Of a DNA stretch of 64,000 nucleotides, positions 59,914 through 64,000 are shown in pieces. Every line of letters begins with the position of its first letter. Position 1 is the first letter of the stretch. The DNA comes from Papio anubis (taxonomy: Eukaryota > Chordata > Mammalia > Primates > Cercopithecidae), in assembly GCF_008728515.1 (NCBI RefSeq), contig NC_044976.1, positions 214,955,467-215,019,466 of the forward strand, read 5' to 3'. The notes below the pieces were generated by a model. It was given only the letters and a program-made list of their open reading frames with translations, was not told the origin of the DNA and did no database searches. Both the position numbers and the translations under genes were made by a program.

Positions 59914-60403
59914 ATTTTTTTTTTTTTTTTTTTTTTTCCGAGACAGAGTTTTACTCTTGTCGCCCAGGCTGGAGTGCAATGGTGCAATCTGGGCTTACTG
60001 CAACCTCCGCCTCCTGGGTTCAAGCGATTCTCCTGCCTGAGCCTCCCAAGTAGCTGGGATTACAGGTGCCCATCACCACGCCTGGCTAATTTTTTTGTTT
60101 TTTTTGTTTTTTTTTTTTTTTTGAGACGGAGTCTTGCTCTGTCCCCCAGGCTGGAGTGCAATGGCGCGATCTCGGCTCACTGCAAGCTCCGCCTCCTGGG
60201 TTTACGCCATTCTCCTGCCTCAGCCTCCCGAGTAGCTGGGATTACAGGCGCCCGCCACCTCGCCCGGCTAGTTTTTTTTGTTTTTAGTAGAGACGGGGTT
60301 TCACCGTGTTAGCCAGGATGGTCTTGAACTCCTGACCTCAGGTGATCCACCTGCCTTGGCCTCCCAAAGTGCTGGGATTACAGGCGTGAGCCACCACACC
60401 TAG
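59914..60403 (-). mobile_element. Composite trimeric Alu (two right arms, one hybrid left arm)
   Basis: First right arm (59914-60090, AluS-like) is followed by a second T-run and a second right arm with AluYR text 'cacctcgcccggctagtttt'. Only one left arm follows: AluY-like at first ('gttagccaggatggtc'), AluS-like after ('aactcctgacctcaggtgat'). A perfect target duplication ccccattttgcaac (59900-59913, 60404-60417) encloses the whole. Confidence 0.92.
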
Positions 60404-60478
60404 CCCCATTTTGCAACTTTTGATCTCAATTCTACTGGCTCTATTTTAAGGTATTAAATGGAGATGGTAGGCTTGTAC

Positions 60479-60515
60479 ATGTGTGTGCGTGTGTGTGTGT
60501 AAGTGTGTAGTAGTA
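60479..60515 (+). repeat. (GT)n/(TAG)n short microsatellite
   Basis: Imperfect GT run followed by TAG units. Confidence 0.85.
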
Positions 60516-61154
60516 GTAGGAGAAGAAAGCTAATTTTTATAAGGGGACTTTTTAAAAGCTAGCAACCTTTATCATAATTGGTGGACAGCCTTGGGGCCTC
60601 CTAGAATACCTGTAATTCCTAATTAGCATCCTGATTTATGGAATAAAAACATGAGATAAAAATGAGGGAATTCTCTCTGGAATAAATGCTACTGTCTCAA
60701 TTAACCAAAGGGCAATAAGATGGATTATGATGCCAGAATAGGGCTTTTGATCAGTCTTTGTCCAAAAACCACATTTTAGTTAAGCTCAGCACAATTAGAC
60801 CATTACTGATATAAAGAGAATGGAAATAGTAGGTATATTTTAAGCTAACATTCCCAGCATCTTATCTTTCTGTAGTCTTTCTCTTGTTAATGGATGAAAG
60901 GAAAGTTAAGCATGATTTGTTATAATTATCCCATTAAAATGGGATTGATAGAAATATTTCATATTAAAAAAATGGTGAGTCCAAACTGCTGAGTTAATTA
61001 GAAAGTTTTCCTTTGTGCCTCAAACAGAATAGGAAATACTGTTCTTGCCTGCTGAATCGTTCGTATCAAATAGAAAATATTTGAATCCCTTTCTAATGCT
61101 TCATTGAACCGAAATGTATTATTATGAAGAGGGAGAATAATTCTGATACATTCT
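60516..61154. other. AT-rich unique intronic sequence
   Basis: Contains 'cctaattagcatcctgattt' and 'ctcaattaacc' motifs. No repeat or exon recognised. Confidence 0.4.
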
Positions 61155-61262
61155 TTTTTCTTTGAGTAGAGACGGGGTTTCACCATTTTGGCCAGGCTGG
61201 TCTCAAACTCCTGACCTCAGGTGATCCGGCCGCCTCCGCCTCTCAAAGTGCTGGGATTACAG
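61155..61262 (-). mobile_element. Alu left-arm fragment
   Basis: Only 'agtagagacggggtttcacc' to 'tgctgggattacagg' is present; the right arm is missing. Confidence 0.9.
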
Positions 61263-61994
61263 GAAAAACAACGAAAAATAGAACAATTACAGTAGCACTA
61301 AGTGCTAGTAATTTCCTGCCAAATCTCTCTTCCAGTTCCCTCAGTCTGCCTCTGTGTTCTGTGCCACAACCAAAGATTCAGATGATCAATTTTGCCCCCT
61401 TGTAGCTCAGTTGAGGCCTGTTAACCAACAGCAGTGAACGCTGGGTGGCTTTGTTAGTGGTGCTCTGTTGCAGCTGTAGCTAATAGAGTTATTTCTCGCT
61501 GAAATCGGTGATGGTAACGTTGGTCTGTTTTCCAGTGCTAGCTTCTTCCGTTTCCTCTGAGTTCTTTTCTCCTGCAGTGTGAGATCACAACGGCATGCCT
61601 TACAAAAGAGTGCTCTTGCCTGCTCCATCCCGGCTGCTCCCAGGCCGTCCCTGGCTCCCCACCAGCAGCCTGCCATAAATGCTCAGCTGTCTCTTCCCCA
61701 AACAGCAGCATCGGCCCTGCATTTAGGACCCTTTCTGTATGTACCCTGAAAACCCACAGCGCGTGGTTAGGCTGGAGCAGCTCAGGCCAGCTTGGGGCAA
61801 AAAGCAGAGAACTGAGACCGTGTAGTGAGATTGGTTCAGCCAGTATTGGTGGAGGAGCTGCTGGGGGCCAGGCACACGCCGGAAAAGTGGTGTGTATGTC
61901 CTGGGGTCTGAAGCAAGAATGGCATCAGGCAGTGTGGAACCAATTTGTAAACTCCTCACACAGACTGTCATGAGTAACTAAGTTGCTACAAGCT

Positions 61995-61998
<4 letters not shown>
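61263..61998. other. Unique intronic sequence
   Basis: Nothing recognised. Confidence 0.45.

Positions 61999-62042
<44 letters not shown>
61999..62042 (+). repeat. (TG)n microsatellite, about 21 units
   Basis: Uninterrupted; the longest pure dinucleotide run here, so probably polymorphic. Confidence 0.97.
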
Positions 62043-62044
<2 letters not shown>

Positions 62045-62296
62045 CTTCAAAGCAGGAAGCCCCGAAGAGTTTACAACAATGGAAACTCTCAGGTTTTTAC
62101 AGGAAAAAGGAGAATCTTGCTTTCCCCACAGGTTATTTGCTTTCACAGCCTGGCCATGTGCCCCTCTCCCTCAAGTTTGGGAAGCAGGACAAAGGGCCCT
62201 GGGAAGGTCTTAGCCCGTGAAGAGCTGAGGGACAGTCATTTTTGTCCCGTTATCATGCATTTGATCTGCTCCTTGTTTTATGTGTATATATATAAT

Positions 62297-62582
62297 TTTA
62301 GACAGGGTCTGACTTCGTCACCCAGGCTGGAGTGCAGTGGCCCTGACACGGCTCACTGCAGCCTCAACTTCCTGAGCTCAGGGGGTCCTCCCACCTCAGC
62401 CTCTCAGGTAGCTGGGCCCACAGGCACACGCCACCATGCCCTGCTAAATTTTTGTATTTTTTGTAGAGACAGGATTTCACCATGTTGGCCAGGCCGGTCT
62501 CAAACACTTGGACTCAAGCCATCCACCCACCTTGACCTCCCAAAGCGTTGGGATTACAAACATGAGTCACTGCACATGGCCT
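62297..62582 (-). mobile_element. AluJ, full length
   Basis: 'ctcactgcagcctcaacttc' and strong divergence mark AluJ. Ends 'gagtcactgcacatggcc'. Confidence 0.92.
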
Positions 62583-62989
62583 GTTTTAAATATTTTAAGA
62601 ACATATTTTATCGTATTTGCACAAGAAGATTTTCTGTGAAGGACAATGTTTTGAAAATCCAATCAGTAAGATACTTGCTGGAAGGTATTTTTATAGAAAC
62701 TCATGAAAAGCTAGTCACTGGAAATCAGAAAAACAGAGAGCAGGGTTTGTAGCTCGGCCTTTCCCCTACCTTGTTCCCCATTCTATAAAAAGTGAAAAAG
62801 TAGCAAAGTAGCACCCTACAGGGTGTTCAGAGGTGCTGGAGGACTAATAACGCACCATTCGCATGTCCACGCCATGTGACCCTGCAGTCACGCTCTGTTG
62901 CAAGAACAGATGGTGAAAATGTGGCCAGGAATGGATGCTGGAAGCCCAGAAGGAAGCTGGCTCTTGTCTGGAGGCTCCCAGGGTGGATC
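62583..62989. other. Unique intronic sequence
   Basis: Nothing recognised. Confidence 0.4.
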
Positions 62990-63312
62990 TGCTCGGCCTT
63001 TGCTTGGCTGATTCCTGTCCATCCTGTGGATATCAGTGAAATGCCAATTCCTCGGGGAGGCGTTCCCTGCCAGCCTCCCCCACCCCTGGTTATCCAGGTT
63101 GGGTGCCGCCTCGTGTGCTTCTGTAACCCCCCAAAGTTTCTCCTCATTGCATTCATCACCCTTTAGATGACTGATCTGCATAATTCCATGTTCCATGGGT
63201 CTCCATATTGAATGTAAGCTCCATGAGGGCAGGGCCGTGTCCCTCTCATTCCCCTTTGAATCCAGAGCACTACACAGTGCCCAGCTGGCATAGGTGCTCA
63301 GTAAACACAAGG
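62990..63312 (+). mobile_element. L2 3' end (interrupted by a solo LTR)
   Basis: 'ggcgttccctgccagcctcc', 'gtaagctccatgagggcagg' and 'taggtgctcagtaaacac' are the L2 3' end. Its GAATG-type tail resumes at 63712. Confidence 0.85.
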
Positions 63313-63706
63313 TGTATTAGCCAGAGTTCTCCAGAGAAACAGAACCAGCAGGATGTGTGTGTGTGGACAGTGGGGTGGGGGATTGACTGATTTTCAGGAC
63401 TTGGCTCCTGTGCTTGTGGAAGTTGGCGGGCAGGCTGGAGACGCAGGGAAGAGCTGCAGCTGGAGTCCAAAGGTGGGCAGCCGACCAGCAGAATTCCCTC
63501 CTGCTCAGGGATAGTCAGCTTTGGTTCTATTCAGGCCTTCAACTGGTTGGATGAAGCCCACTCACGTTATGGAAGGTGGTCTGATTTACTCAAACTCAGC
63601 TGATTTAAATGTTAATCTCATCTCATCTAAAAAAAATACCTCCACAGAAATATGATCACATATCTGAGTACCGGGGCCCAGCCAAATGGACGCATTAACC
63701 ATTGCA
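63313..63706 (+). mobile_element. Solo LTR (ERVL-like; family not named)
   Basis: 394 bp starting tgtattagccagagttctcc and ending accattgca (TG...CA). Flanked by caagg and ctagg, a likely 5-bp target duplication with one mismatch. I recognise the text as a common primate repeat but cannot assign its name. No internal viral DNA. Confidence 0.75.
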
Positions 63707-63821
63707 CTAGGTGAATGAATGGAATGATGACATTGGTTTCCAATCTGTTACGATGATCCTTCACATCTGTATAAGGCCTCACAGTTTCCATGCCCTTTCA
63801 CCTATATCATCTTCCTGGAAT

Positions 63822-63836
63822 TTGTGTGTGTGTGTG
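63822..63836 (+). repeat. Short (GT)n
   Basis: About seven GT units before the last Alu. Confidence 0.85.
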
Positions 63837-64000
63837 TTTTTTAGACAGTCTCACTCTGTCGCCCAGGCTGGAGTGCAGTGGGGCAATCTTGGCTTACTGC
63901 AACCTCTGCCTGCTGGGTTCAAGCGATTCTCCTGTCTCAGCCTCCTGAGTAGCTGGGATTACAGGCACATGCCACCACTCCTGGCTAATTTTTGTATTTT
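63837..64000 (-). mobile_element. Alu, right arm; cut by the window edge
   Basis: Reverse Alu from 'ttttttagacagtctcactc' to 'ggctaatttttgtatttt' at the last base. Confidence 0.94.

Larger units (their letters stand above)
50602..64000 (+). other. KIF26B: Intron downstream of the KIF26B exon (at least 13.4 kb)
   Basis: The intron starts at the GTAGGA donor. No exon starting the motor domain (expected to begin VKV...) is visible before the window ends, so the next exon lies beyond 64000. Confidence 0.8.

Noticed and set aside
62000..62752. 250-codon open frame
   Set aside because: It runs through a (TG)n repeat and an antisense AluJ.
1..64000. Search by eye for tRNA, U6, Y RNA, 5S or processed pseudogenes
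   Set aside because: No stretch matched the conserved cores that I know. Covariance-model scanning would be needed to exclude decayed copies.

Overview
The window is primate nuclear DNA, almost certainly from an Old World monkey (macaque, baboon or green monkey type). About 35 Alu elements are visible. Several younger copies carry the Old World monkey AluYR diagnostics: 'gatccggccactg' in the right arm, 'cacctcgcccggctagtttttt' in reverse copies, and 'ggctcaagcctgtaatcc' or its reverse 'ggattacaggcttgagcc'. There are no bacterial-style genes, operons, CRISPR arrays or phage genes. Almost all of the many open reading frames are translations of Alu, L2, L1 or simple-repeat DNA.

One real protein-coding segment is recognisable: a 181-bp internal exon at 50421-50601 (+). 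It has a good polypyrimidine tract and AG acceptor, a GTAGGA donor, and 60 codons that I recognise as the part of KIF26B (a non-motile kinesin-11 family protein, human 1q44) just before the motor domain. The rest of the window is therefore intron of KIF26B on the + strand: at least 50.4 kb upstream and at least 13.4 kb downstream. No neighbouring KIF26B exon was found inside the window.

Layout. 1-17 kb is repeat-rich: Alus of all ages, plus an old L1 (2.7-5.9 kb) broken by two Alus and by the 3' end of another L1. 17-23 kb has no Alu and holds L2, MER5A and pyrimidine tracts. 23-31 kb mixes Alu, MIR and L2 with a MER2 DNA transposon, a GA-rich purine tract and a 690-bp (TCCA)n array. 31.4-40.7 kb is an Alu-free stretch with old MIR, L2 and MLT1 elements, an L1 fragment and AT-rich unique sequence. 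40.7-50 kb has tandem Alus, an MLT1 LTR, a 1.3-kb antisense L2 and a perfect 55-bp tandem duplication, followed by the exon. 50.6-64 kb holds Alus, a 16-bp-unit minisatellite, a small CpG-rich patch at 58.2-58.4 kb with NRF1-like and CTCF-like sequences, a trimeric composite Alu, and a solo LTR set into an L2 tail.

I found no undescribed multi-gene system. The observations most worth following up are the CpG-rich intronic patch (possible alternative promoter or insulator), the inverted Alus around the exon, the identical 55-bp duplication, the deletion-marked AluY lineage, the stacked Alus sharing one target, and the composite Alu.
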